Positions 1 through 10,800 of a stretch of DNA of 40,453 nt are shown here, piece by piece. The stretch comes from an uncultured Alphaproteobacteria bacterium (GTDB lineage: Bacteria; Pseudomonadota; Alphaproteobacteria; Rhodobacterales; Rhodobacteraceae). The notes below the pieces were generated by a model. It was not told where the DNA came from. It was given only the letters and a program-made list of their open reading frames with translations, and did no database searches. Numbering within the stretch: position 1 is the first letter of the stretch; the number at the start of each line of letters is the position of its first letter. A program made the position numbers and the translations under genes. The stretch lies in NCBI GenBank assembly GCA_902573735.1, contig CACGLH010000012.1:1-40453 (forward strand), written 5' to 3'.

Positions 1-660
1 CAGATAGAATTTTTCAACAATATTCTAAAACAAGAAAAGTTATTTAATTCAACTTTTAGCGACTTAAGAAAAACATTTGCAGGTTTAAGTTTGAAAGATT
101 CTTCAATAGCAGGTCTTGCAAAGTCTCTTATAAACTGGAAATCAGAAAATAAATTTTGTACCAAATGCGGAAAAAAATTTGAAAGTTTTTCTAATAACTT
201 TTGGGAAATAAGATGTGAACATTGTCATAAAGTTTATTTTCCAAGAATAGATCCTGTTATTATTGTAATAATTATAAAAAATAATGAAACTCTTATTGGA
301 AGATCACATCACTTTCCTGTCAAACTTTATTCTTGTTTGGCGGGTTTTGTGGAGCTTGGAGAGACATTAGAAAATGCGGCAATACGCGAAATAAAAGAGG
401 AAGTTGGTTTAAATATTTATGACATAAAATTTATTACTAACCAGCCCTGGCCATTTCCTTCATCATTAATGATTGGATTATCAGCAAAAACAAAAGATAG
501 AAAATTAATTATAGATAATAATGAAATAGAAGATGCTTTTTGGGTTTCTAAAAAAGATCTCAAATTAGTATTAAAAGGTAAAACTGATAATTTTATTCCT
601 GCCAGAAAAGGAACAATAGCAAGGTATCTATTAGAGAAATGGGTAAATGACGAAATTTAA
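1..660 (+). CDS. nudC: NADH pyrophosphatase NudC, 5'-truncated by the window edge
   Basis: Frame 1 is open from the first base, so the gene runs in from outside the window. A TTG at 91 is only an internal leucine. A four-cysteine zinc ribbon (CTKC, then CEHC) precedes a complete Nudix box (GFVELGETLENAAIREIKEE, then VG). The family signature for NADH diphosphatases (SQPWPFPxS) appears as NQPWPFPSS, with Ser changed to Asn. Members hydrolyse NAD(H) to NMN(H) and AMP and can remove NAD caps from RNA. The gene converges on pheA with only 4 bases between the stop codons. The N-terminal domain is mostly missing because of the window edge, not because of gene decay. Confidence 0.92.
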   Translation, partial: QIEFFNNILKQEKLFNSTFSDLRKTFAGLSLKDSSIAGLAKSLINWKSENKFCTKCGKKFESFSNNFWEIRCEHCHKVYFPRIDPVIIVIIIKNNETLIGRSHHFPVKLYSCLAGFVELGETLENAAIREIKEEVGLNIYDIKFITNQPWPFPSSLMIGLSAKTKDRKLIIDNNEIEDAFWVSKKDLKLVLKGKTDNFIPARKGTIARYLLEKWVNDEI

Positions 661-664
661 AATC

Positions 665-1504
665 TTATGAATTAAATTTTCTAAAATTATGACACTCATA
701 TACACCTAATATTTTAAAAACACTCGTAAAAAAAACTAACTCATCAAGAGCCCTTTTTACCTTTTCTTCATCTGGATGTCCCTCTATGTCAGCATAAAAT
801 TGAGTAGATGTAAAAGTTCCTGAAACCATATAACTTTCTAATTTTACCATATTAACATTATTGGTTGCAAAACCACCCATAGCTTTATAGAGTGCGGCTG
901 GAATATTTTTTACCTGAAAAACAATAGTAGTCATAAATTTCTTATTTTTTTCAAAAAGAACATTTTTTTTCTTTTTTGACATAATTAAAAATCGAGTTGT
1001 ATTATTTTTCATATCTTCAATCTCGACACCAAGTGAATCTAAACCATAAATCTCCCCAGCAAGAGGAGAAGCTAAAGCTGATTTAGATCTATCATTACTC
1101 TCTGACACGATCTTTGCAGATCCAGCTGTGTCAATACCTGATAATGACTTAATTTTATGTTTATTTAAAAATCTCCTACATTGTCCCAGTAAAACAGAGT
1201 GACTCATAGCTGTTTTAATCTCACTTAGAGATACTCCTGGTAATGCAAGAAGATTTATATGAACTCTTAAAAAATGCTCTTTGATAATGAATAAACCTGA
1301 ATGAGGTAGTAAATAATAAGCATCTGCAACTCTTCCATAGGTTGAGTTCTCAACTGGAATAATAGCGTATTCTGAATTTCCTTCTTTCACTTGATCCATT
1401 GCTGTTTCAAAAGTAGAACAAGGTAATGGAACGGCATCTGGAAAAGCCTCACTGCAAGCTTGATGTGAATATGATCCGAGTTCACCTTGAAATGATATTT
1501 GCAA
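665..1504 (-). CDS. pheA: Prephenate dehydratase
   Basis: 279 aa, the usual size of a monofunctional prephenate dehydratase, which converts prephenate to phenylpyruvate in phenylalanine synthesis. The N-terminal catalytic domain starts with FQGELGSYSHQA and carries the STYGR and TTRF motifs; the Thr of TTRF belongs to the catalytic T-R-F element of the family. A C-terminal ACT domain (about residues 192-272) holds KLESYMV, matching the phenylalanine-binding ESRP region, so feedback inhibition by Phe is likely. The start is TTG, chosen because AGGA lies 7 bases upstream and the conserved FQG begins three codons later. It is divergent from the cytochrome gene; pheA beside cycM is a familiar alphaproteobacterial arrangement. 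Confidence 0.93.
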   Translation of the reverse strand: MQISFQGELGSYSHQACSEAFPDAVPLPCSTFETAMDQVKEGNSEYAIIPVENSTYGRVADAYYLLPHSGLFIIKEHFLRVHINLLALPGVSLSEIKTAMSHSVLLGQCRRFLNKHKIKSLSGIDTAGSAKIVSESNDRSKSALASPLAGEIYGLDSLGVEIEDMKNNTTRFLIMSKKKKNVLFEKNKKFMTTIVFQVKNIPAALYKAMGGFATNNVNMVKLESYMVSGTFTSTQFYADIEGHPDEEKVKRALDELVFFTSVFKILGVYECHNFRKFNS

Positions 1505-1620
1505 GAAATAATCCTTATTGATCTATTTGTCGCGTAAACAACACCTTGAAAACTATATATATAAGTAGTTAAAGTACAATAGAAAATAAATTTAATATAT
1601 TTAAGAAGAAGGATATTTTT

Positions 1621-2136
1621 ATGGATACAATGACATGGACGAAAATTATTGGTGCCAGTTGTGGTTCCCTTTTAATATTATTACTTATTCAATGGGTAGC
1701 AGAAGAAGTTTACCATAGTAGTCATTACAAATATAAAGAGGTCGCATATCTTTTAGAGATAGATGAAGATGTTACTTTACCAAATCAAGAAGAAGAGAAA
1801 GAAATTCCATTCATGGAATTACTTGCAAATGCAGATTTATCCAAAGGAAAAAAAGTTTTTGGTAAATGCAAAGCCTGTCATAAATTAGGAGATGGTGAAA
1901 ATGGAACTGGCCCCCATCTTTACAATATAATAGATAGAGAGATTGCTGTTATTTCAGATTTTAAATATTCATCTAGTTTTAAAGGTCTTAATGGAAATTG
2001 GACATATGACGAATTAAATCAATTTCTAACAAAACCATCTAGTTATGTAAAAGGAACAGCTATGAATTTTGCAGGATTAGGTAAAGTTTCTGATAGAGCG
2101 AATTTAATTGCATACTTAGAAGATAGCACAAAATAA
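1621..2136 (+). CDS. cycM: Membrane-anchored cytochrome c (CycM-like, c552 type)
   Basis: 171 aa. An uncleaved N-terminal membrane segment (about residues 8-26) anchors a single class I cytochrome c domain in the periplasm. The haem site is CKACH (Cys83, Cys86, His87), followed by the family pattern GTGPHLYNI. The distal haem ligand is probably the Met in KGTAMNFAGLG. CycM-type cytochromes carry electrons from the bc1 complex to aa3-type oxidase. An acidic linker (residues 47-65) separates anchor and haem domain, as in other CycM proteins. An AAGGA ribosome-binding site lies about 8 bases before the ATG. The gene is divergent from pheA; the 116 bases between them hold no clear consensus promoter. 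Confidence 0.88.
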   Translation: MDTMTWTKIIGASCGSLLILLLIQWVAEEVYHSSHYKYKEVAYLLEIDEDVTLPNQEEEKEIPFMELLANADLSKGKKVFGKCKACHKLGDGENGTGPHLYNIIDREIAVISDFKYSSSFKGLNGNWTYDELNQFLTKPSSYVKGTAMNFAGLGKVSDRANLIAYLEDSTK

Positions 2137-2148
2137 AATTTACATAGT

Positions 2149-2176
2149 TTGTCTTTAGTTGTTCTTCATGTATAAT
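2149..2176 (+). promoter_or_regulatory. Sigma-70-type promoter for the yejABEF operon
   Basis: TTGTCT (2149-2154) and a perfect TATAAT (2171-2176) are separated by 16 bases. They lie in the 99-base gap between cycM and yejA, about 60 bases before the yejA start. The spacing and match to consensus fit the housekeeping sigma factor, but AT-rich DNA yields such matches by chance, so this is a prediction. Confidence 0.5.
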
Positions 2177-2235
2177 ATTTTTTCTATTGAAGTAATAATT
2201 CATATCAAATAATTTGAGTACTTATAGGTTTTATA

Positions 2236-4071
2236 ATGAAAAAATTTTTCTATATCATATTTTTTAATTTAATACTTATCATCAAAAGTTTATTATTTTC
2301 AGGCCTTGGGTATTCCGAGACGCTTATAAAGTCCCATGGAATTTCAAGTTTTGGAAATTTAAAATATTCTAAAGACTTTTCTAATTTAGAATACGTAAAT
2401 CCAAACGCACCAAAAGGTGGAGAGATTTCTACATGGGCTTTTGGAACTTTTGACTCTTTAAATAGATATATTGTCAAAGGAAATGCAGCTGGTTCTGGTA
2501 ATATTTTTATAGAAACATTAATGACAGAAACCGCAGATGAACCTGACTCAATGTATGGATTATTAGCTGAGAGCATCGAATATCCTGAAGATAAATCATT
2601 TGCCATCTTTAATCTAAGACCTGAAGCTCAATTTTCTGATGGTTCCCAAGTAACTGCATCTGATGTAGTATTTAGCCATAACATTTTATTGGAAAAAGGT
2701 ATACCTTCACTTAAACAACTTTTTGCCGATATAATAAGCGTTGAAGCATTATCACCTACGAAGGTTAAGTTTAGTTTTAAAAATTCTTCGGATAATAATG
2801 AAATGCTGATTTTAGCAGCTTCTTCTAGCGTATTTTCAAAAAAATTTTTTTCTTCGAGAGACTTTGCTGAGAGTAGTCTTGAACCCATGCTAGGAAGTGG
2901 TCCATATGTTTTAGATGAAATAGAAGTTGGAAAAAGACTGGTCTATAAGCTTAACGAAAATTATTGGGGTAAGAACTTACCAATAAACAAAGGTAGGAAT
3001 AATTTTAAAAAAATCAGGTATGAATATTATGCAGATACTACTGCAGCTTTTGAAGGGTTTAAAGCAGGTGAATATACTTTTCGTTCAGAAAACTCATCTC
3101 AAAAGTGGGCACAAGATTATAATTTTCCTGCAATTGATAAAGGAATAATTAAAAAAGAAACGCTTCCTGATGGGAATCTAGGCTCTGCTCAAGCGTTTTT
3201 CTTTAATCTTCGATTGGACAAATATAAAGATCCAAAAATAAGAGAAGCCATAGGACTTATGTTTAATTTTGAATGGTCAAATAAAACCCTCTTTTTTGGT
3301 CTTTATGATAGAGTGACAAGTTTTTGGGAAAATAGCGCCATGCAAGCGTCTGGTAGAATTTCAAAAGAAGAGCTTGCTATTCTAAACCCCTTGAAGAAAT
3401 ATTTACCTGAAAGTATTTTTAGTGATCCAGTTTTCATACCACCCAAATCAAAACCTGATAAAGTAGATAGAAAGAATAGAAGAAAAGCTATTAAATTGTT
3501 TAAAGATGCCGGTTGGGATTTAGTAGATGGAAAGCTCAAAAATAAAAAAGGAGATATTTTTTCATTGGAGATCTTAAATTATTCTCCTGCTTTTGATAGA
3601 ATAATTAATCCATTTATAGAAAATCTTAAATTATTGGGAATAGAGGCAAAACATACTAGAATAGACAGTACTCAATATACAGAAAGAGTAAGAAATTTTG
3701 AATGGGAAATTATAACTTCAACTTATGGTAATTCCCTAACTCCTGGAATAGAACTTGTCCAACAATACTCTTCTAAAACTGCTGATGTTCCCTCCAGAAA
3801 TTTAGTAGGTTTAAAAAATGAAGGAATCGATATTCTTATAAATTTAGCAGCTAATGCAGAAACAAGAAAAGAACTTAACGAAATAATCAGATCTTTAGAT
3901 AGATCACTTAGATCTCTTCATATATGGGTTCCACAATGGTACAAAAAAGTACATACAGTAGCATACAGAAATCACTATTCCTATCCAAAAAATCTTCCAC
4001 CGTTTGATTTAGGAGAATTTGACTTTTGGTGGTTTGATAATGAAAAAGCAGAAATTTTAAATAATAAATAA
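2236..4071 (+). CDS. yejA: Peptide ABC transporter, periplasmic substrate-binding protein (YejA-like)
   Basis: 611 aa, an SBP family 5 (SBP_bac_5) extracytoplasmic solute-binding protein. A signal peptide covers about residues 1-27 (MKK, then a long hydrophobic stretch ending near LGYSE). After it come the YejA-typical SHGISSFGNLKY and NPNAPKGGEIS motifs that open the mature protein. It should bind oligopeptides in the periplasm and deliver them to the permeases encoded just downstream. In enterobacteria the YejABEF system also imports the peptide-nucleotide antibiotic microcin C. It is first in a four-gene operon with its own promoter; only 6 bases separate it from yejB. Length and order match the standard operon. 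Confidence 0.9.
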   Translation: MKKFFYIIFFNLILIIKSLLFSGLGYSETLIKSHGISSFGNLKYSKDFSNLEYVNPNAPKGGEISTWAFGTFDSLNRYIVKGNAAGSGNIFIETLMTETADEPDSMYGLLAESIEYPEDKSFAIFNLRPEAQFSDGSQVTASDVVFSHNILLEKGIPSLKQLFADIISVEALSPTKVKFSFKNSSDNNEMLILAASSSVFSKKFFSSRDFAESSLEPMLGSGPYVLDEIEVGKRLVYKLNENYWGKNLPINKGRNNFKKIRYEYYADTTAAFEGFKAGEYTFRSENSSQKWAQDYNFPAIDKGIIKKETLPDGNLGSAQAFFFNLRLDKYKDPKIREAIGLMFNFEWSNKTLFFGLYDRVTSFWENSAMQASGRISKEELAILNPLKKYLPESIFSDPVFIPPKSKPDKVDRKNRRKAIKLFKDAGWDLVDGKLKNKKGDIFSLEILNYSPAFDRIINPFIENLKLLGIEAKHTRIDSTQYTERVRNFEWEIITSTYGNSLTPGIELVQQYSSKTADVPSRNLVGLKNEGIDILINLAANAETRKELNEIIRSLDRSLRSLHIWVPQWYKKVHTVAYRNHYSYPKNLPPFDLGEFDFWWFDNEKAEILNNK

Positions 4072-4077
4072 ATACAC

Positions 4078-5175
4078 ATGCTGGATTATATCATTCGCAG
4101 AGTTTTATTTATAATACCAACATTATTGGGAATAATGTTTCTAAATTTTCTATTGGTTCAATTTGTACCAGGAGGTCCAGTTGAGCAAATGATATACCAA
4201 TTTGAAAATGGATCAAATTTAGATTTAGTAGGAGGAGGGGGTAATGATGCTGGACAAGAAAATAATTCAAACCAGTCATTATCAAATGATTCAAAATATA
4301 GAGGTGCACAGGGCTTACCAGAAGAATTTATTAAAGATTTAGAAAAACAATTTGGCTTTGACAAATCACCAAGTGAGCGTTTTTTAATAATGGTAAAAAA
4401 TTATTTAACATTTGATTTTGGCGAAAGTTATTTTAGATCAATTTCAGTTATTGATTTAGTAATAGAAAAAATGCCTGTCTCTATTACTCTTGGTTTGTGG
4501 TCAACTCTAATCGCTTATCTTGTTTCTATACCACTTGGTATTAGAAAAGCAGTAAATGACGGCTCTTCTTTTGATACAATTTCCTCAGGCATAATAATTA
4601 TTTGTTATTCTTTACCTGGGTTTTTATTTGCTATTATTCTACTAGTTTTTTTCGCAGGAGGAAGTTACTATCAAATTTTTCCAATGAGAGGATTAACTTC
4701 AGATAGTTGGTCTGATCTGTCTTTTTTTGGTAAAATTTTTGATTATCTCTGGCACATAACTCTTCCTGTTTTAGCCTCAACGATAGGATCATTTGCAACA
4801 CTTACTTTGCTAACAAAAAATTCGTTCGTTGATGAAATAAAAAAACAGTACGTAATCACTGCTAAAGCAAAAGGTCTCCCAAGTAATAGTATCTTATATG
4901 GACATGTATTTAGAAATGCTATGCTAATTATTATCGCAGGTTTCCCTGGATTATTTATTGGTGTATTTTTTGGTGGGTCTTTAATAATAGAAACGATTTT
5001 TTCTTTGGACGGGTTAGGACGATTAGGGTTTGAAGCTGCTCTTACTCGAGATTACCCTGTAATGTTTGGTACTTTATATTTTTTTGGATTATTGGGATTA
5101 ATAATTGGTCTAGTGTCAGACCTTGTATATGTAATGGTAGATCCAAGAATTGACTTTGAAAGTAGAAATACATGA
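4078..5175 (+). CDS. yejB: Peptide ABC transporter permease (YejB-like)
   Basis: 365 aa inner-membrane permease of the BPD_transp_1 family. The first membrane helix (MLDYIIRRVLFIIPTLLGIM) is followed by a periplasmic insertion of about 60-70 residues rich in Gly, Asn and Asp (near VGGGGNDAGQ), which distinguishes YejB from ordinary DppB. At least five more hydrophobic helices follow. The cytoplasmic EAA loop that contacts the ATPase is YVITAKAKGLPSNSILYGHV. It overlaps yejE by 4 bases (ATGA), implying translational coupling. Confidence 0.92.
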   Translation: MLDYIIRRVLFIIPTLLGIMFLNFLLVQFVPGGPVEQMIYQFENGSNLDLVGGGGNDAGQENNSNQSLSNDSKYRGAQGLPEEFIKDLEKQFGFDKSPSERFLIMVKNYLTFDFGESYFRSISVIDLVIEKMPVSITLGLWSTLIAYLVSIPLGIRKAVNDGSSFDTISSGIIIICYSLPGFLFAIILLVFFAGGSYYQIFPMRGLTSDSWSDLSFFGKIFDYLWHITLPVLASTIGSFATLTLLTKNSFVDEIKKQYVITAKAKGLPSNSILYGHVFRNAMLIIIAGFPGLFIGVFFGGSLIIETIFSLDGLGRLGFEAALTRDYPVMFGTLYFFGLLGLIIGLVSDLVYVMVDPRIDFESRNT

Positions 5176-6257
5176 GCCCATTAAACAAAAGACGTTGGGA
5201 AAATTTTAAAAAAAATAAAAGAGCTTATTTTAGCCTATTTATTTTTTGTACAGTATTTCTTATATCCATTTTTGCAGAATTTATAGCAAATGATAAACCA
5301 TTATTGATTTATCATAATAATGAATTTTATTCACCAATATTTAAAAAATATAGTGAGCGTGAGTTTGGTGGAGAATTTGAAACAGAAGCTGAATATAAAA
5401 CAATTGAAGTTAAATGTTTAATATTAAGTGGTGGCATGCTAGATGAATGTTTAGATAATCCAGAACAAACAATAAAAAAATTTGAAAAATCTGATTTGAA
5501 GAATTGGATATTATGGCCAATAATCAATTCATCTTTTGATACTGTAAATTATGATGTTGAAGTAGCCCCCAGCCCTCCAGATAATAATCACTTACTTGGA
5601 ACCGATGATCAAACCCGAGATGTTGTGGCTAGAATAATTTATGGTTTTAGACTATCTGTTTTTTTTGCATTCTTAGTCACTTTTTTTTCAACAATAATTG
5701 GTATAGGCGCGGGAGCAGTTCAAGGCTTTTTTGGGGGATGGACTGATTTAATTTTTCAAAGATTTATAGAAATTTGGACTTCACTTCCCTACCTATATGT
5801 AATCATAATATTAGCAGCAGTTTTTCCAATGAATTTTTGGTTACTTACTTTTATAGTAATTCTATTTAGTTGGACAGCACTTGTTGGTGTAGTAAGAGCT
5901 GAGTTCCTAAGAGTAAGAAATTTTGAATATATAATGGCTGCTAGGGCTCTTGGAATTTCTAATTTAAAAATAATAATTCGTCATATTATTCCTAATGCTA
6001 TGGTCGCTAGTATTACTTTACTTCCATTTTTTATAACTGGTTCAATCGGTACTCTTGCTACTCTTGATTTTCTTGGGTTCGGATTACCAGCTAACTACCC
6101 TTCTTTAGGTGAGCTTGCTCTTCAAGCCAAAAATCAACTTAATGCTCCTTGGCTAGGTATATCAGCTTTTGTTACTTTTACAGTAATGTTATCACTTCAA
6201 GTATTTATTTTTGAGGGAATAAGAGATGCTTTTGACCCTAGAAAAGTTTTTGTATGA
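5172..6257 (+). CDS. yejE: Peptide ABC transporter permease (YejE-like)
   Basis: 361 aa partner permease of the same BPD_transp_1/DppC family. After an N-terminal helix (about residues 18-37) comes a long periplasmic segment including HLLGTDDQTRDVVARIIYGF, the characteristic DppC/YejE entry motif. The EAA loop is FEYIMAARALGISNLKIIIR. The protein ends with FEGIRDAFDPRKVF, typical for this subunit. It is coupled at both ends by ATGA overlaps with yejB and yejF, so the subunits are probably made in fixed proportion. Confidence 0.92.
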   Translation: MSPLNKRRWENFKKNKRAYFSLFIFCTVFLISIFAEFIANDKPLLIYHNNEFYSPIFKKYSEREFGGEFETEAEYKTIEVKCLILSGGMLDECLDNPEQTIKKFEKSDLKNWILWPIINSSFDTVNYDVEVAPSPPDNNHLLGTDDQTRDVVARIIYGFRLSVFFAFLVTFFSTIIGIGAGAVQGFFGGWTDLIFQRFIEIWTSLPYLYVIIILAAVFPMNFWLLTFIVILFSWTALVGVVRAEFLRVRNFEYIMAARALGISNLKIIIRHIIPNAMVASITLLPFFITGSIGTLATLDFLGFGLPANYPSLGELALQAKNQLNAPWLGISAFVTFTVMLSLQVFIFEGIRDAFDPRKVFV

Positions 6258-7843
6258 AAAAAAAAATATTAGAATTCCAAAATTTATCTGTTTCATTTCA
6301 AAAAAATCAAAAAGTGGTTAATAATTTATCTTTTTCACTTTACGAAAAAGAAACCCTGGCACTTGTTGGAGAAAGTGGTTCTGGTAAATCTGTCACAGCC
6401 CTAGCTAGTATGAAGCTTTTACCAAGTAACGCCAAAACAGAAGGTTTAATCATTTTTGAAAATAAAAACTTACTATCACAACAGGAACAAGAAATTCAAA
6501 AGATTCGAGGTAATAAAGTATCGTTTATTTTTCAAGAACCTATGACCTCTCTTAATCCTCTACAAACTATACAAAACCAAATAAAAGAAAGTATTATTCT
6601 TCATCAAAATCTAAATCAAAATGAAGCTTTAGCAAAAGTTTTTTGGCTTTTAAGAATGGTTGGTTTATCCAATATTGATGAGAAAATCCCTAGATATCCA
6701 CACCAATTATCAGGTGGTCAAAGACAAAGGGCAATGATTGCAATGGCATTAAGTAATGACCCAAAAGTTTTGATTGCAGACGAGCCAACTACATCACTAG
6801 ATGTTTCTGTAGAAAATAAAATTCTACATCTTTTAGAAGATTTAAAAAAAAGTTTTGGAATGAGTATATTATTTATTACCCATGATCTTAATGTTGTGAA
6901 GAGAATGGCTGATAAAGTTGTAGTTATGCAATCTGGAAAAATTATTGAAACTGGGTTGACCAAAAATATCATAAATAATCCTAAGATGGATTACACTCGA
7001 AAACTTTTTTCAGAACCAGAAAAAATAATTAAAAAAAAGAAGACTACAAATTCTCCTCTTGTAGAGGTTAAAAATATCGTTGTTGATTATCCTATAAGAA
7101 CAAGTATCTTTAGGAGATCCAAAAAAAAATATAGAGCTGTAAATGAAGTTAACTTTAGAATAGCTCCCGGAGAAACCTTAGGAATAGTTGGAGAAAGTGG
7201 GTCCGGTAAAAGTAGTTTAGCTTTAGGAATTCTTAGATTAATACATTCAGAAGGAGATATTCTTCTTGAAAAAAAATCTATTAGAAATCTGAGGGGAAAC
7301 AGTCTCACAGAGATTAGAAAAGATATTCAAATTGTTTTTCAAGACCCTTATGGATCATTATCTCCGAGAATGTGTATATCTGAAATTATTTCTGAAGGTC
7401 TTCATGAGCATTATCCAAATTTATCAAAATCTGAAGTAATGGAAAAAGTAAAAGAAAGCATTGAGAATGTTGAATTACCCAACAACATTTTAACTAGATA
7501 TCCTCACGAATTCTCTGGTGGACAACGACAAAGGATTGCAATTGCAAGAGCAATAATACTAAAACCAAAATTTTTGATACTAGATGAGCCTACTTCAGCT
7601 TTAGATAGAACTATCCAAATTCAAATTTTGAGACTATTAAACAAACTACAAAACAAATATAATATGGCCTATCTATTTATAAGTCACAACTTAAGATTGA
7701 TGAAATTTTTTGCTGACCGACTCTTGGTTATGAACAAAGGATCTATTGTCGAAGAAGGTTCAACTTCAGAAATCTTTAAAAAACCAAAAAGTAAGTACTC
7801 CAAACTGTTATTTGAAGCAGCATTTAATAAAAATTATAGTTAA
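6254..7843 (+). CDS. yejF: Peptide ABC transporter, double ATP-binding protein (YejF-like)
   Basis: 529 aa with two complete ABC ATPase domains in one chain, as in YejF/DppD-DppF fusions. First half: Walker A GESGSGKS, signature LSGGQRQR, Walker B VLIADEP. Second half: Walker A GESGSGKS, signature FSGGQRQR, Walker B FLILDEP. Both halves keep the switch histidine (THDLN, SHNLR). It powers import through YejB/YejE. The stop codon lies 4 bases from the end of the convergent 5-oxoprolinase gene. Confidence 0.93.
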   Translation: MKKKILEFQNLSVSFQKNQKVVNNLSFSLYEKETLALVGESGSGKSVTALASMKLLPSNAKTEGLIIFENKNLLSQQEQEIQKIRGNKVSFIFQEPMTSLNPLQTIQNQIKESIILHQNLNQNEALAKVFWLLRMVGLSNIDEKIPRYPHQLSGGQRQRAMIAMALSNDPKVLIADEPTTSLDVSVENKILHLLEDLKKSFGMSILFITHDLNVVKRMADKVVVMQSGKIIETGLTKNIINNPKMDYTRKLFSEPEKIIKKKKTTNSPLVEVKNIVVDYPIRTSIFRRSKKKYRAVNEVNFRIAPGETLGIVGESGSGKSSLALGILRLIHSEGDILLEKKSIRNLRGNSLTEIRKDIQIVFQDPYGSLSPRMCISEIISEGLHEHYPNLSKSEVMEKVKESIENVELPNNILTRYPHEFSGGQRQRIAIARAIILKPKFLILDEPTSALDRTIQIQILRLLNKLQNKYNMAYLFISHNLRLMKFFADRLLVMNKGSIVEEGSTSEIFKKPKSKYSKLLFEAAFNKNYS

Positions 7844-7847
7844 ATTT

Positions 7848-10800
7848 CTAAATTAAACCATATCCGCCACCACCAGGAGTTTTTATATGTAAAATATCAT
7901 TTACATCTACAGAAATTTTATCACACGGTTTTAAAACAATTTTTTTCCCATTGTTCCGAAATATGATTGATTTTCCAACTTTTCCAGCTTTTCCTCCTTT
8001 AATACCTGGTGGAGAAACTTCACGGTGCCCTGAAATAATTGACACATTCATTTTCTGGAGAAATCTAATATTTCTAATAACACCATCTCCACCTTTAGCA
8101 ATACCTTTTCCTCCAGAATTTTTTCTTATTGAAAATTTTTCTAATACTACAGGAAATCTAGTTTCTAATATTTCAGGGTCAGTCAACCTACTATTTGTCA
8201 TATTGCTATGCACCCCAGATGTACCATTATATAGTTTTCCATTGGCTAGAATACCTGCACCCGTTCCACCACATATAGTTTCATAATACTGATATTTACT
8301 ATTACCCCAAGTAACATTATTCATAGTAGATTGAGATGCAGCTTGTATTCCAAATGCTAATAACAAAGCAGATGTAACTGCTTGACTAGTTTCAACATTA
8401 CCAGCAATTACAGCTGCTGGATAAGTTGGAGAAAGAATTGTAGATCTTGGTAATACTAACACAACATTTTCCATTAAACCTGCATTCATTGGTATTTTTC
8501 CACCAACTAAAATTCTTATTGCATATAATACCGCAGCACGAGTTACAGGTTCAGGTGCATTAAAATTGGTATATGTCTGAGATGAGGTACCTGAAAAATC
8601 TATTTTTATTTTTTTGGGACTTTTAGTAGTACTAACAGAAACCTTTATCATTCTATTATTATTATCGATATCATTGTCCATATGATAGGTATAAGAAGCG
8701 GGTTTAATTGATTTCAAAATAGATTTCACCATTTCTGATGCATTATTATGAACAAATTTAGTGTATTTTTTTACTACAGAAATACCATATTCTGTAAGTA
8801 AATTTCTTAATTCCATTTCACCCTTTTCACATGCTGCAACTTGAGCTCTAAGATCTGCAAGATTTTTTGACAATGCCCTTACAGGATACTTAGCACCTAA
8901 TAAAAGACTTGAAATCTCTTTCTTTTTAAAAACACCATTTTCTACTAATTTAAAATTATCTATATAAACACCTTCGTCTTCAATTACTCTACTGTCTGGA
9001 GGCATTGACCCAGGAGTTAGTCCTCCAACATCCGTATGATGCCCCCTAGCTGCAACAAAAAACAATATTTCATCATTTAATTTATTAAAAATGGGCTTTA
9101 TGACAGTTATGTCGGGAAGATGTGTCCCACCATCATAAGGTGCATTTAGAGCAAAGACGTCTCCCTTTTTAATAATCCTATTCTTATTAATAACTGCCTT
9201 TACTGATGCATCCATTGATCCTAAATGAACTGGCATGTGAGGTGCATTTGCTATCAAATCACCATTATTATCAAATACCGCACAAGAAAAATCTAAACGT
9301 TCTTTTATTGTGACAGACTGTGCTGTGTTTTCTAAAACGACCCCCATTTGTTCTGCAATTGACATAAATATATTATTAAATACTTCTAAAAGCATTGGGT
9401 TAGGTTTTAATTTATTAAACTTTTCTACTTTATGCTTTTTTTGGCTTATTTTATTTAAAATAATGTCACCTTGCCCCACTTTTTTAAGCTCCCAATTTGG
9501 TCTAACTAAAATAGATGTAAAATCATCAATTATTATCGCTGGACCAAGAATATGATTATCTTGTTGAAGGTCTTTTTTTGAAATAAATTTACATTTTTGC
9601 CATCTTCCATCTATAAAAATCTTGTCAAATAAAAAATCTTTTTTCTGGTGATTTTTATTTAAAATTTGAAGATCAAAGTTGTTATTTTTTATTATTTTTG
9701 ATTCATAAGCTTCAACTGAGATTGAATCTATTTGAATTGGATCATCCGAACTTTTAAAGCCATACCTTTTTTCAAAAGCTAAATAAAAATCTTTTTGCAT
9801 TTTATTAAAGGAATTCAGCTTTATCTGGAAAGTGTTATCAGAATTTTGAAGCCTTAGAAAAACCATCGCTTCAACTTTGATGTTATTCTTTACTATTTTT
9901 TGTTTTAAAAGTTCATTTTTTAATTCTGTGGATAATTTATTTAAAGATATACTTAAATATTTCATATTTTCTTTAGAAAAAATTTTTTCAATTGTCTCCT
10001 TTTTCAGACTACTTACGTTAGCTAAACCAATACCAAATGCTGATAATAGAGAAGCTTTAGAATGAATGTAACATTTATTCATATTGAGGTTTTCAGCTAC
10101 CGAACAAGCAAATTGTCCACCTGCACCGCCAAAAACCGTAAGACAATACTTATTAATATCATATCCTTTTTGTACAGAAATTTTTTTAATAGCATTTGCC
10201 ATATTCTGTGATGCTATATTTAGCCAATCCTCTGCTAAACTTTCATGAGATTTATTAAGTTCCTTAGCTATGGGACTTATACATTTCCAAGGAGCCTTTG
10301 TATCTAATGGCTTTTTGCCATTTCTTCCAAAAATGGAAGGAAAAAATTCAGGCTTTAATCTCCCAGTTATGATGTTAGCATCTGTTACAGTTAAGGGGCC
10401 CCCATTCCCATAAGATGATGGACCTGGTAAAGAGCCTGCACTTTCAGGACCAACTTGTAACCTACCCAACCTATAAGAAAGAATACTTCCCCCTCCTGCT
10501 GCCACAGTATTAATATTCATCATTGGGGAGGACAGCCGAACTCCAGAAATTTGACTTTTATAAGTTCGTTCATAACTCCCAGAAAAATGGGAAACATCCG
10601 TAGATGTACCTCCCATATCAAAGCCTATTATCTTATTTTCTCCAATTTTTTTACTGACTTCAACTGCCCCAACAACTCCTCCTGCTGGACCAGATAAAAC
10701 CGCATCTTTTCCTTTGAATAAATCTTTAGATATCAATCCCCCATTTGATTGCATAAACTTTAGTTTATGACCTAAATTTCCTGAAAAGTTCTGTACTAAT